Below, one piece after another: positions 25,892 to 34,532 of a stretch of 64,000 nucleotides of DNA. How positions within the stretch are numbered: the first letter of the stretch is position 1; every line of letters begins with the position of its first letter. This DNA is from JABCPE02 sp963518955 (GTDB lineage Bacteria > Bacteroidota > Bacteroidia > Flavobacteriales > Weeksellaceae): contig CAUQKI010000002.1 of assembly GCA_963518955.1 (NCBI GenBank), positions 62,001 to 126,000 on the forward strand, in the 5' to 3' direction. Position numbers and translations under genes: made by a program. The notes beneath the pieces are model-generated. The model was not told where the DNA came from. It worked only from the letters and a program-made list of their open reading frames with translations, and did not search any database.

Positions 25892-26617
25892 TTATTCAGC
25901 AGATTCTTCTTTTGCTGCTTTTTCAGAAGATTTCTTTTGAGATAAACCTTCTTTTACAGAAGCAGAAACGATAGAAAGAATCATATCGATAGATTTAGAT
26001 GCATCATCGTTTCCTGGAATTACAAAGTCTACTTTTCTAGGATCTGAGTTAGTATCCACGATACCAAATACAGGAATACCTAATTTTTTAGCTTCTGTAA
26101 CAGCGATGTGCTCTCTCATAATATCTACCACGAAGATAGCAGAAGGAAGACGAACCATGTCGGCGATAGAACCTAAGTTCTTCTCTAGATTAGCTCTTTG
26201 TCTGTCTACTTGCAATCTTTCTTTTTTAGATAAAGTCTCGAATGTACCATCTTTCTTCATTTTATCGATAGCGTTCATTTTCTTAACCGCTTTTCTGATA
26301 GTAACGAAGTTAGTAAGCATTCCACCTGGCCATCTTTCTGTGATGTAAGGCATATTAAGTTCTTGAGCGTGTTTTGCTACTACTTCCTTAGCTTGTTTTT
26401 TAGTAGCTACGAAAAGAACTTTTTTCCCAGCTGAAGTGATTTTTTCAAGAGCAGAACAAGCCTCCTCTAATTTCACAGCTGTTTTATGTAAATCAATGAT
26501 GTGAATACCATTTTTCTCCATAAAAATGTATGGAGCCATATTAGGATTCCACTTTCTAGTCATGTGACCGAAATGTACTCCTGCTTCTAATAAGTCTTTA
26601 ACTTGAACTTTTGCCAT
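25892..26617 (-). CDS. rpsB: 30S ribosomal protein S2
   Basis: Small-subunit protein that joins the ribosome late in assembly near S1. Family signatures LLEAGVHFGHMTRKWNPNM at the N-terminus and PVFGIVDTNSDPRKVDFVIP towards the C-terminus. 241 residues, with the usual acidic and Lys-rich tail. It follows rpsI on the same strand after a 190-nt structured gap. The usual partner tsf (EF-Ts) does not follow; a terminator does. Confidence 0.98.
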   Translation of the reverse strand: MAKVQVKDLLEAGVHFGHMTRKWNPNMAPYIFMEKNGIHIIDLHKTAVKLEEACSALEKITSAGKKVLFVATKKQAKEVVAKHAQELNMPYITERWPGGMLTNFVTIRKAVKKMNAIDKMKKDGTFETLSKKERLQVDRQRANLEKNLGSIADMVRLPSAIFVVDIMREHIAVTEAKKLGIPVFGIVDTNSDPRKVDFVIPGNDDASKSIDMILSIVSASVKEGLSQKKSSEKAAKEESAE

Positions 26618-26807
26618 TTTTTTGTTTTTTGTTAGTTTACTTTCCGCTGTTACACAATCAACATGTTCTTTGATGGGAGAACTGTTTAGATGCTAAACTA
26701 AACGGGCAATTTTTACTTTCTGCTAAGCGAGACGCCTCACATACTTGTGTATAAAATAGTCTTTGCGAAACAATACACAGAAGAAACTGTATATTGAACA
26801 CAAAATA
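26618..26807 (-). promoter_or_regulatory. Structured 5' leader of rpsB, candidate autoregulatory RNA
   Basis: The gap between rpsI and rpsB has no open frame but several short helices: TGTGTAT/ATACACA (26746-26752 with 26773-26779), GTTTAG/CTAAAC (26684-26698), GTTCT/AGAAC (26665-26682) and TGTT/AACA (26648-26663). No -7 box is seen, so it is probably an internal leader. S2 binding to its own leader is known in other bacteria; the link here is inference. Confidence 0.4.
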
Positions 26808-27194
26808 TTAACGCTTAGAGAACTGGAATCTCTTTCTCGCTTTTTTCTGACCTGGTTTCTTTCTTTCTACCATTCTAGCATCTCTTGTAAGAAGTCCTGC
26901 AGGTTTTAGAACAGCTCTAAACTCCTCGTTAATCTCACACAATGCTCTAGATACTCCAAGTCTGATAGCTTCTGCCTGACCTGTTGTTCCTCCTCCTACT
27001 ACATTGATAGTAACATCGTACTGACCAACAGTTTCAGTCAATAAAAACGGTTGATTTACTTTGTAAACCAATACATCTGTGCAGAAATAAGTTTTTGCAT
27101 CTTTCCCATTAACAGTAACATTTCCTGTCCCTGGTTTCACATAAACTCTTGCTACAGAAGTTTTTCTTCTTCCTATCTTGTGAACTATAGACAT
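26808..27194 (-). CDS. rpsI: 30S ribosomal protein S9
   Basis: Small-subunit protein whose C-terminal tail reaches the P-site tRNA. Signatures: IGRRKTSVARVYVKPGTG at the start, GGGTTGQAEAIRLGVSRAL in the middle and the basic end KKPGQKKARKRFQFSKR, terminating in the conserved SKR. 128 residues. Only 2 bp separate it from rplM. Confidence 0.98.
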   Translation of the reverse strand: MSIVHKIGRRKTSVARVYVKPGTGNVTVNGKDAKTYFCTDVLVYKVNQPFLLTETVGQYDVTINVVGGGTTGQAEAIRLGVSRALCEINEEFRAVLKPAGLLTRDARMVERKKPGQKKARKRFQFSKR

Positions 27195-27196
27195 AA

Positions 27197-27652
27197 TTAT
27201 TTAATTTCGTTAAGGTTAATTACTTTTGGCTGTTGAGCTTCGTGTTTGTGCTCACTTCCTTCATAAACATGCAGATTTTTAAGAATAGCTCTTCCCAATC
27301 TGTTTTTTGGAAGCATACCTCTTACTGCATGCTCGATCAATCTCAGACTGTCTTTCTTTTGCAATTCTTCAGCTGTTAATGATTTCTGTCCACCTGGGTA
27401 TCCTGTATGCCAGATATACTCCTTGTCTGCCCACTTATTGCCTGATAAAGCAACTTGTCCTGCATTCAAAACGATTACATTATCTCCACAATCTACATGA
27501 GGAGTAAAATTCGTCTTGTGCTTACCTCTCAAAATCTTTGCAACTTTGGAAGCCATTCGCCCCAAAGGCTGCCCAGCAGCATCTACCACAACCCATTCTT
27601 TATTAGCGGTAGCCTTGTTTGCTGATACTGTTTTGTAACTTAATGTATTCAC
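27197..27652 (-). CDS. rplM: 50S ribosomal protein L13
   Basis: Early-assembly large-subunit protein. Signatures: WVVVDAAGQPLGRMASKVAK, GKHKTNFTPHVDCGDNVIV and AVRGMLPKNRLGRAILKNL. 151 residues. First gene of the rplM-rpsI-rpsB cluster, with a good -7 box 46 nt upstream. Confidence 0.98.
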   Translation of the reverse strand: MNTLSYKTVSANKATANKEWVVVDAAGQPLGRMASKVAKILRGKHKTNFTPHVDCGDNVIVLNAGQVALSGNKWADKEYIWHTGYPGGQKSLTAEELQKKDSLRLIEHAVRGMLPKNRLGRAILKNLHVYEGSEHKHEAQQPKVINLNEIK

Positions 27653-27697
27653 AATTTATCATTTATGATTAAACATACTTTTCCCATAAAGGGTTTG

Positions 27698-27705
27698 CAA
27701 AGGTA
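27698..27705 (-). promoter_or_regulatory. -7 promoter element for rplM-rpsI-rpsB
   Basis: TACCTTTG on the minus strand, 45 nt before the rplM ATG. It matches the strongest form of the Bacteroidota -7 box. The rest of the 315-base gap up to 27967 holds only the palindrome at 27897-27934. Confidence 0.6.
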
Positions 27706-27896
27706 TAAATAATTTTTGAAATAGAGAAAAATATTTTCTTTTTTATTTCTAATAATCATTCTCCCCCACCCTAAAAACATGTTAATTTTATTAAATTTAG
27801 GATATGAATAACTTCCTATTTATAAATCAAATTTTCATAATGGATATTACATTAACGCTTAAATACTTCCATACAACAAAATATAATCAAACATAA

Positions 27897-27934
27897 AAAC
27901 GAGGGCGCATCAGAATTCTGATGCGCCCTCGTTT
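27897..27934 (-). terminator. Perfect 38-bp palindrome ending the TetR island
   Basis: Bases 27897-27915 are the exact reverse complement of 27916-27934, with no unpaired centre (the middle is GAATTC). It has a GC-rich arm (CGAGGGCGCATC) and lies about 30 bp past the hydrolase stop. It would form a very stable terminator. The arm is much richer in GC than other terminators here, in line with the acquired genes it serves. Confidence 0.8.
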
Positions 27935-27967
27935 ATGTAATATTAGTTTTAGGTCTTATTCTCTGTT

Positions 27968-28951
27968 TTATTGAAGATGCTCACTAAAAAATGCCTCCAA
28001 CTTATCAAACGGAATTACTCCAGCTTGATTGTCGTAAAAATCGGTGTGGCGGGCATTAGGGACAATTAGCAGTTCCTTCTTCTCGCTAACTATTGATTTG
28101 TAGGTATCTTCACTCATATAGCGTGAATGAGCATTCTCTCCTGCAATTATAAGGGTTGGCACCTCAATTTCGTTCGCATAAGCTAACAATGGAAAATTTA
28201 TGAATGAAAGCAGCGTAGTGGCTGTCCAAACGTGATTGGAAACGGAACGCTCGTGGAAGCCTCGTGGTGTTTTGTAAAACTCAATATAATCATTCAAGAA
28301 TTGAGGCACTTTATCAGAAGGAGCATCCGGCATAGGGTAACCTGGGGAAGGAGTTCCCGTCTCGGCATCCTTCCAACGGATAGCATTGAGTGAACGCTTC
28401 ATTTCCAGACGCATTTCAGGCGTATTGGCATCAAAATAGCCTTTGCTAAAAACACGGGACATATCGTACATTACCATGGTGGCTACCGCTTTGATACGTG
28501 TGTCAATAGCTGTAGCATTCAGTGCAAAGCCGCCCCAACCACAAATACCAATGATTCCTATTTTTTCTCTATCGACAAAGGGTTGAAGACCTAGGCAATC
28601 CACTGCAGCCGAAAAATCTTCGGTATTGATATCGGGTGAAGCTACATTGCGAGGTTCCCCACCACTTTCGCCCGTATAGGAAGGGTCAAAGGCTAAGGTT
28701 ACAAAACCTCTTTCGGCCATCGTCTGAGCATAAAAGCCCGAAGCCTGTTCTTTTACAGCTCCAAATCCACCGCAAACAGCAAGGGCAGCAAGTTTTTTAT
28801 CTTCGCTGTTTTTGGGGAAATACAAATCGCCAATAAGGGTGATACCATAGCGGTTTTTGAATGATACTTTTTTGTGTTCAACTTTATCGCTTTTAGGGAA
28901 AATCTTATCCCAAGAAGCAACATTTACAGAGTTTTCAGTGTTTGAACTCAT
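27968..28951 (-). CDS. Alpha/beta hydrolase, dienelactone hydrolase-like
   Basis: A 327-residue cytoplasmic hydrolase. The nucleophile elbow reads GIIGICGWGGFALNA, with Cys in the place usually held by Ser, as in dienelactone-hydrolase relatives; an acid-His pair is likely at the end (LIIAGENAHSRY and IVPNARHTDFYD). The start VSFKNRYGITLIGDLYFPKN is the usual first strand pair. Substrate unknown. Third gene of the TetR island, 33 bp after the CPBP gene. Codon use and base composition are richer in GC than the window's core genes. Confidence 0.85.
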   Translation of the reverse strand: MSSNTENSVNVASWDKIFPKSDKVEHKKVSFKNRYGITLIGDLYFPKNSEDKKLAALAVCGGFGAVKEQASGFYAQTMAERGFVTLAFDPSYTGESGGEPRNVASPDINTEDFSAAVDCLGLQPFVDREKIGIIGICGWGGFALNATAIDTRIKAVATMVMYDMSRVFSKGYFDANTPEMRLEMKRSLNAIRWKDAETGTPSPGYPMPDAPSDKVPQFLNDYIEFYKTPRGFHERSVSNHVWTATTLLSFINFPLLAYANEIEVPTLIIAGENAHSRYMSEDTYKSIVSEKKELLIVPNARHTDFYDNQAGVIPFDKLEAFFSEHLQ

Positions 28952-28984
28952 ATTATTGAAATTTTAGTTTATACGATTTATTCA

Positions 28985-29830
28985 TTATGAAAGAAGACAC
29001 TCTTTACTTTTGCGTATTCTTCTTAAATACAAACCTATAGCCAAGTATATCAACGTTGGAATAAGACCAAAAAGAGGGGATAATAAAAGTGTTTTGTCGG
29101 GTGAAATAACAGTAAATCCTTCTGAAATGAGAGGGTTAAGAGCGTCTTTCATTGAGTGCATCAAAACTACCAATAAAAGTGAACGCGATAGAAAGAAAAT
29201 TTCGGTGTACATTATTGTCCAAACAGCAATAACCACAAAGCTCACCAAAACAAATAACACTTTGCTATAAGGGAAAAAGGTTGCTTGATAAGCATCGTCT
29301 AAGAATATGAGGTTGTATGGCAGGTGCCATATTTGGCAGACAAATGCCACCACTACATAAATCACCCATTCGTTTTTGGTGAGTTGTTCCATTTTTACGG
29401 TGAGATAGCCTCGAAAAGCCGTCTCTTCTAAGATATTTTTGATAAAAATGGGTAAGAAAGCAGTAGCAAAAACAGGGAGATAGGCAGCAACACTAAACTT
29501 GCTCACATCTACCCAACCTAATAGCTTGCCAACAAACAGTGTTATACCAATAACCACGGGATAGACTGCAATAGCAAAGATATACCAGCCAGTGTTTTGC
29601 TTGAAACGAGGTTTTAAAGGAAAATCTTTCCAACCATCGCCACCGAAAAGGCGAAGCAAAATCATACACACAATAGGTGTAGCAATAAAAATCCCTGATC
29701 CCAAAGACTCTAAATTAGAAGGCTCACCAAGTATCTGGTTTACCCCAACGCCTATCCATCCGCAAGAGATGGCTACCAAGCTAAATAGGATTACATTGCG
29801 TAGTGTTTTTTTATTGGTTCTCATATTCAA
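28985..29830 (-). CDS. CPBP family intramembrane glutamic endopeptidase (island copy)
   Basis: A 281-residue membrane protein with about eight helices. The family motifs are present: EETAFRGYL (EExxxR), QIWHLPYN (the His motif) and a C-terminal HSMKDAL in place of the more usual HxxxN. CPBP members include CAAX prenyl endopeptidases, bacteriocin-processing and immunity proteins. It starts 7 bp after the tetR stop, so the genes are one transcript. GC-richer than neighbours. An immunity or membrane-stress role is inference. Confidence 0.83.
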   Translation of the reverse strand: MNMRTNKKTLRNVILFSLVAISCGWIGVGVNQILGEPSNLESLGSGIFIATPIVCMILLRLFGGDGWKDFPLKPRFKQNTGWYIFAIAVYPVVIGITLFVGKLLGWVDVSKFSVAAYLPVFATAFLPIFIKNILEETAFRGYLTVKMEQLTKNEWVIYVVVAFVCQIWHLPYNLIFLDDAYQATFFPYSKVLFVLVSFVVIAVWTIMYTEIFFLSRSLLLVVLMHSMKDALNPLISEGFTVISPDKTLLLSPLFGLIPTLIYLAIGLYLRRIRKSKECLLS

Positions 29831-29837
29831 GGTAGGT

Positions 29838-30362
29838 TTATTTTAATATTTCTAAAATTTTATCTTCGTCGTAAACAAGCATACCAACAGCAACCAATGA
29901 GGCGATACCATGTGCCAACATCCAACCTTTAGCAATGTCATTCTTCAGCTCTTCATCAGATAGGTTTTGGCATTCCTCGCTATTTTTCATTATATCTACC
30001 ACTCGCTCACTTTCGGGAAAAATGTCAGTAAGTTTCACATTGCTAACATTATCCATATAAAATGCCTTGAATAGAGCGGACTCAGTGTGTGCCATATGTA
30101 CATACCCGAGTCCTAAATCCAAAAGAGTATTGCCTGTTTTTGAGTAACTGAGCATTACATTTTGAAGGAAAGCAAGTGCTTTTTTGCAGATTTCAGTTTT
30201 GAGGTCATCCATATTTTTATAGCAACAATAAATGGGCTGAGTTGAGCAACTTATCTGTTTGGCAATGTTTCGGGCAGAAAGCACCGAGAAGCCTTCTTTT
30301 CTTACCATCTCGAAAGCGGTTTCTATAATTACTTCTTGAGTTATTGTTGTTGGTTTCGGCAT
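29838..30362 (-). CDS. TetR/AcrR family transcriptional regulator
   Basis: A 174-residue repressor-type protein. The N-terminal HTH is clear: TITQEVIIETAFEMVRKEGF, then LSARNIAKQISCSTQPIYCC and YKNMDDLKTEI. The ligand-binding part (about 60-174) is helical and not further assignable. First gene of a three-gene unit with a CPBP protease and an alpha/beta hydrolase. An inverted repeat just downstream of its -7 box is a good candidate for autoregulation. Confidence 0.92.
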   Translation of the reverse strand: MPKPTTITQEVIIETAFEMVRKEGFSVLSARNIAKQISCSTQPIYCCYKNMDDLKTEICKKALAFLQNVMLSYSKTGNTLLDLGLGYVHMAHTESALFKAFYMDNVSNVKLTDIFPESERVVDIMKNSEECQNLSDEELKNDIAKGWMLAHGIASLVAVGMLVYDEDKILEILK

Positions 30363-30374
30363 AAATTTCTTTAT

Positions 30375-30388
30375 ATAACACCTGTTAT
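30375..30388. promoter_or_regulatory. Candidate TetR operator
   Basis: Perfect inverted repeat ATAACA-cc-TGTTAT placed between the -7 box and the tetR ATG, where a bound repressor would block the start of transcription. Confidence 0.5.
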
Positions 30389-30393
30389 TTTTG

Positions 30394-30424
30394 CAAACAT
30401 AATATATTTTCCCAAATCCACAAA
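30394..30424 (-). promoter_or_regulatory. Promoter of the TetR island
   Basis: The minus strand has TTTG (30421-30424), a 19-nt spacer and TATGTTTG (30394-30401): a full match to both halves of the Bacteroidota promoter. Confidence 0.65.
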
Positions 30425-30505
30425 GTTTTTAATTCAAAAAAAAATGGAATATAGCTTAAAACAATAATTGTTCTTTTTCATTCCAAATTATCGTTGTTAT
30501 TAAAT

Positions 30506-30513
30506 TATCTTTG
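30506..30513 (+). promoter_or_regulatory. -7 promoter element for the resident CPBP gene
   Basis: TATCTTTG, 57 nt before the ATG at 30571. It is divergent from the TetR island promoter. Confidence 0.45.
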
Positions 30514-30570
30514 TAACAAATCATAAATAAAGTATACTAATGGTTAAAAATCATTCTAAATAATTTTATT

Positions 30571-31473
30571 ATGTACATTTCACAGGTTTTTTCAGCAAAA
30601 AGCAAACGAGTTTATGCCATAGTATGCGCCATTGTTTTATTACTTTTATTCCAAGGAGCATTCCAAGAAAATAATAATGAAACAGAAATAGTGATGAAAG
30701 ATATGATAAACCAGATAGGCGAACTTCCGACTTTTGCCTTAACTTTGGCCAGCTTTGCTTTTTTTCTATTCCCTTTGTTTTTCATTGTAAAAATATTTCA
30801 TAATCAATCTATTACCCAGTTCACCACCAGCCGAAAAAAAATAGATTTCCGACGAATTTCTTTCAGCTTTTTAGTTTACGGAGGAATTATTGTAGGGACT
30901 TTCTTTTTAGAATATTTTATGAATCCTTCTGCGTATGCATGGAATTTCCAACCCTTGAAGTTCTTTATCTTATGCATCATGGCTCTCATGTTATTGCCTA
31001 TTCAGATAGGCTTTGAGGAATATTTTTTCCGAGGATATTTTATGCAGTGGCTCGGACTTTTGTCCAAAAACCGATGGGTTCCGCTTTTCCTTTCTTCCAT
31101 TCTATTTGGACTGGCTCATTTCGCTAATCCAGAAGTTTCCAAAATGGGCTACAAAATTATGTTTTTCTACATCGGAATGGGATTTTTGCTGGGTATCGTT
31201 ACCTTGATGGATGATGGACTAGAACTTGCTCTTGGGATTCATTTTGCTAACAACTTTTTTGCGTGTATTCTCTCCACATCGGACTGGTCAGTCTTCCAGA
31301 CACCATCTCTTTTCAAAGAACTCTCTGCTCCTGGCATTGAATTTCATCATATTATTCTAATGTTTACATTATATCTTTTAATCATTTTTATCTTTGCGAA
31401 GAAATATAACTGGGTTTCTTGGAAAGAAAAATTATTCAGTAAAATAAGCGTTCCACAGACTGATAGCAATTAA
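30571..31473 (+). CDS. CPBP family intramembrane metalloprotease (resident copy)
   Basis: A 300-residue membrane protein with about eight helices. All family motifs are present: GFEEYFFRGYFMQW (EExxxR), LFGLAHFANPE (FxxxH type) and LGIHFANNFF (HxxxN). Residues before the first helix are short, so the N-terminus is cytoplasmic or the helix is uncleaved. Its base composition fits the rest of the window, unlike the CPBP gene across the divergent gap. Substrate unknown. Single-gene unit, ending at a strong hairpin. Confidence 0.87.
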   Translation: MYISQVFSAKSKRVYAIVCAIVLLLLFQGAFQENNNETEIVMKDMINQIGELPTFALTLASFAFFLFPLFFIVKIFHNQSITQFTTSRKKIDFRRISFSFLVYGGIIVGTFFLEYFMNPSAYAWNFQPLKFFILCIMALMLLPIQIGFEEYFFRGYFMQWLGLLSKNRWVPLFLSSILFGLAHFANPEVSKMGYKIMFFYIGMGFLLGIVTLMDDGLELALGIHFANNFFACILSTSDWSVFQTPSLFKELSAPGIEFHHIILMFTLYLLIIFIFAKKYNWVSWKEKLFSKISVPQTDSN

Positions 31474-31540
31474 AATTTAATTTTGGCACAAATATTGATA
31501 ATATTGGGTGGAACTAAAAACACATTCATATAAATCTAAA

Positions 31541-31574
31541 ACACAAATGAGAACTTGAAAGTTCTCATTTGTGT
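31541..31574. terminator. Bidirectional terminator
   Basis: A 15-bp perfect stem with tetraloop TGAA, T-rich on the plus side, between the convergent genes ending at 31473 and 31598. Confidence 0.9.
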
Positions 31575-31597
31575 TTTTTTAATTCTTAAAAAAGATA

Positions 31598-32728
31598 TTA
31601 TTTTTTTCCTTTATTAATGAATGGTTTCTCTATATACTTAAATGTCAAAGTACAGATAATCACCAAAATAGGTGTCAGCCCAAAAATCATTAGCCAATAT
31701 TCTAACACTGTAAGTTCCTTAACAAAATCACGCCCCAAAACCAAATCTATCATTACATAAAGAACAATTCCATGCAGTAAATAAATACTATAACTAATCT
31801 CCCCCAAAACCTTTAGAGCATTGATTTTTAATAATCCAAAAATATCATTCCCTAAGGCTATTAGCGTGAAAATAAGGGTGACAACCAGCACATTCAGCTT
31901 ATTACCCTCCTCCAAAAACAACAAGGCAGACACACCTCCTATAACCAACAATGTATAAGGAATAGCATTAAAATTATCAATCTTATTTTTCAAATATTTT
32001 ATGCAATATACTGCCACAAAACCTCCCATAAAGAAGACAATAGAACTCCCACCACCTGAATTAAAATAGAAAAATAAGGATAATACACTACAAAGAAGCA
32101 AGATTCCCAAATTAACCATCTTTCTATTCAAAAGCAAGTACCAGAAAGGAAGGGTGAAATAGAAAAACCATTCTATGGAAAGCGTCCAAACTACCCTTGA
32201 TACAATTATAGGAGTATCCTCATACCCATTTATTGATACTTGGGAAAATGAAAGCCAGCGTAATATGCTTAATATAAAATCAAAAAAGCTCTGATGTAAA
32301 ACAAAATCAGTTTTTACCATTGCTATTGTCACTATAGATACAACAGCAAAAACATAAAGAGGCACAATCCTAAAAATCCTTGATTTATAAAGTCTTTTCC
32401 AGTCTATTTTTTTACCGCTGATAATTCTACCAATAAACAAAAAACTAGTTATCATAAAGAAAAACCGAACACTAGACGCCCCCAAGTGTGTATACAACAA
32501 GCTTTCTGGTTTTGTCCATTCATCTGCCTGTACATAATGATACCAAATAGAAGAATGATGCACAAATACAAAAGGCGCCAAAAGTCCTCTCAAGGCATCA
32601 ATGCTACCAAATCTATTAGCAGATGTCTCTGCTGCATATACATTATATTTTTTGTTAATCAAATAAGCTGTAAAACCAGCTATGATTATAGTTACAACCA
32701 AAAAAATGGGATTATACACACTAATCAT
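31598..32728 (-). CDS. Acyltransferase 3 family (OafA/YrhL-like) membrane protein
   Basis: Integral membrane O-acyltransferase, 376 residues with about ten helices, that moves acyl groups onto surface sugars. Seen: FGSIDALRGLLAPFVFVHHS (the R..FVxxxH-type active-site region; HH in helix 1-2), SVRFFFMITSFLFIGRIIS, the SIEWFFYFTLPFWYLL motif and ISYSIYLLHGIVLYV near the end. The acceptor sugar is unknown. It begins 4 bp after the aspS stop, so it depends on aspS transcription; there is no functional tie known between the two. Confidence 0.88.
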   Translation of the reverse strand: MISVYNPIFLVVTIIIAGFTAYLINKKYNVYAAETSANRFGSIDALRGLLAPFVFVHHSSIWYHYVQADEWTKPESLLYTHLGASSVRFFFMITSFLFIGRIISGKKIDWKRLYKSRIFRIVPLYVFAVVSIVTIAMVKTDFVLHQSFFDFILSILRWLSFSQVSINGYEDTPIIVSRVVWTLSIEWFFYFTLPFWYLLLNRKMVNLGILLLCSVLSLFFYFNSGGGSSIVFFMGGFVAVYCIKYLKNKIDNFNAIPYTLLVIGGVSALLFLEEGNKLNVLVVTLIFTLIALGNDIFGLLKINALKVLGEISYSIYLLHGIVLYVMIDLVLGRDFVKELTVLEYWLMIFGLTPILVIICTLTFKYIEKPFINKGKK

Positions 32729-32732
32729 GTCT

Positions 32733-34481
32733 CTATAAATTAACTTTTAAATATAGTTCATCTAACTGGTCTTGGCTAATTTGCGAAGGCGCATCTATCA
32801 TCACATCTCTTCCGCTGTTGTTTTTCGGAAAGGCGATGTAGTCGCGGATAACCTCGTTACCATCCAAAATAGCGACCAGACGGTCAAATCCAAAAGCCAA
32901 CCCACCATGAGGAGGAGCGCCATATCTGAACGCATTCATCAGGAAGCCGAACTGAGCCTCCGCCTCTTCTGGACTAAATCCTAAAAGGGCAAACATCTTG
33001 GACTGCAAGTTTTTATCATAAATACGGATAGACCCGCCACCAATCTCGTTGCCGTTCAGCACGAGGTCATAAGCATTAGCTCTAACCTCCCCTGGCGAAG
33101 TCTCCAAAAGCGGAATATCCTCTGGCTTCGGTGAAGTGAATGGATGGTGCATCGCGTGGTATCTTCCACTCTCCTCATCCCATTCCAAAAGTGGGAAATC
33201 TACAACCCAAAGCGGTGCAAATTCTTCGCCTTTTCTCAGACCAAGTCTATTTCCTAACTCCATTCTCAGCGCAGAAAGCTGGGCTCTTACTTTATTAGCA
33301 TCACCGCTCATGATGAGCATCAAATCGCCTTTTTGAGCATTAAATTTCTCAGCAATGGCTTTCAAATCATCTTCGTTATAAAACTTATTCACCGAAGAAG
33401 TAAGCACGCCGTCTTCTTGGAATTTTACCCAAACCATTCCACTCGCACCGATTTGTGGGCGTTTCACCCAGTCGATAAGTTCATCTATCTGCTTTCTCGT
33501 GTAGTCTGCCTTCCCTTCCACATTGATTCCGACTACAAGTTCTGCTTCATCAAAGATTTTAAATTCTTTCCCTTTCACCAGCTCATTCAGCTCCACGAAT
33601 TCCATTCCGAAACGAATATCTGGCTTGTCGTTTCCGTATTTTCTCATCGCCTCTGCGAAAGTCATTCTTGGGAACTGACCGAATTTCTTCCCTGTCGTTT
33701 CCTCCAAAAGATTTTTTGCCAAACCTTCAAAAACATTCATCACATCTTCCTGCTCCACGAAAGCCATTTCGCAGTCTATCTGCGTAAATTCAGGCTGTCT
33801 GTCCGCACGGAGGTCTTCATCACGGAAACATTTTACAATTTGAAAATATTTGTCCATTCCGCCCACCATCAGAAGCTGTTTGAAAGTTTGCGGTGACTGC
33901 GGAAGTGCATAGAACTGCCCTTCGTTCATACGGCTCGGTACCACGAAATCCCTCGCACCCTCTGGAGTAGATTTGATAAGAACAGGCGTTTCCACCTCTA
34001 TAAAACCTTGCTCAGAAAGATAATTTCGGACTTTCTGTGCGATTTTATGTCTGAAAATAAGTTTATCCTTCACTGGAGTTCTTCTGATGTCCAGATATCT
34101 GTATTTCATACGAAGTTCCTCGCCGCCATCGGTTTCATCTTCGATGGTAAAAGGAGGCAGCACAGATTCGTTCAAAACAGTGAGTTTTTCTACTAAAATT
34201 TCTATTTCTCCTGTTGGGATTTTTGGGTTTTTAGAAGCTCTTTCTATGACTTTTCCTTGCACTTGGATGACAAATTCACGCCCCAAGTTTTTAGCCTTTT
34301 CCAAAAGGTCTTTGGAAGTTCTTTCCTCATCAAAAACAAGCTGAGTAATGCCATATCGATCGCGCAGATCCACCCAAATCATAAATCCTTTGTCACGGAT
34401 AGTCTGCACCCAGCCCGCAAGAGTAACGGTTTCGTTAAGATTTTTCAGCGACAGTTCGCCATTAGTATGTGTTCGAAACAT
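32733..34481 (-). CDS. aspS: Aspartyl-tRNA synthetase
   Basis: Class II synthetase that charges tRNA-Asp (and possibly tRNA-Asn). The OB-fold anticodon domain covers about 1-100 (VTLAGWVQTIRDKGFMIWVD), followed by motif 1, motif 2 (QIVKCFRDEDLRADRQPEFTQ), the bacterial GAD insertion (FVELNELVKGKEFKIFDEAE) and motif 3 (GGLAFGFDRLVAILDG). 582 residues, normal bacterial length. Its own promoter lies at 34514-34521. Confidence 0.97.
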   Translation of the reverse strand: MFRTHTNGELSLKNLNETVTLAGWVQTIRDKGFMIWVDLRDRYGITQLVFDEERTSKDLLEKAKNLGREFVIQVQGKVIERASKNPKIPTGEIEILVEKLTVLNESVLPPFTIEDETDGGEELRMKYRYLDIRRTPVKDKLIFRHKIAQKVRNYLSEQGFIEVETPVLIKSTPEGARDFVVPSRMNEGQFYALPQSPQTFKQLLMVGGMDKYFQIVKCFRDEDLRADRQPEFTQIDCEMAFVEQEDVMNVFEGLAKNLLEETTGKKFGQFPRMTFAEAMRKYGNDKPDIRFGMEFVELNELVKGKEFKIFDEAELVVGINVEGKADYTRKQIDELIDWVKRPQIGASGMVWVKFQEDGVLTSSVNKFYNEDDLKAIAEKFNAQKGDLMLIMSGDANKVRAQLSALRMELGNRLGLRKGEEFAPLWVVDFPLLEWDEESGRYHAMHHPFTSPKPEDIPLLETSPGEVRANAYDLVLNGNEIGGGSIRIYDKNLQSKMFALLGFSPEEAEAQFGFLMNAFRYGAPPHGGLAFGFDRLVAILDGNEVIRDYIAFPKNNSGRDVMIDAPSQISQDQLDELYLKVNL

Positions 34482-34513
34482 ATTTTTATTTGATTTTTAA
34501 ACTTAATTTTTTA

Positions 34514-34521
34514 CAAAGATA
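34514..34521 (-). promoter_or_regulatory. -7 promoter element for aspS
   Basis: TATCTTTG on the minus strand, 32 nt before the aspS ATG, just after the stop of the ZIP gene. Confidence 0.5.
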
Positions 34522-34532
34522 ATATTACTTGG

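Noticed and set aside
33333..33896. 187-codon plus-strand frame inside aspS
   Set aside because: Shadow frame opposite the synthetase core motifs.
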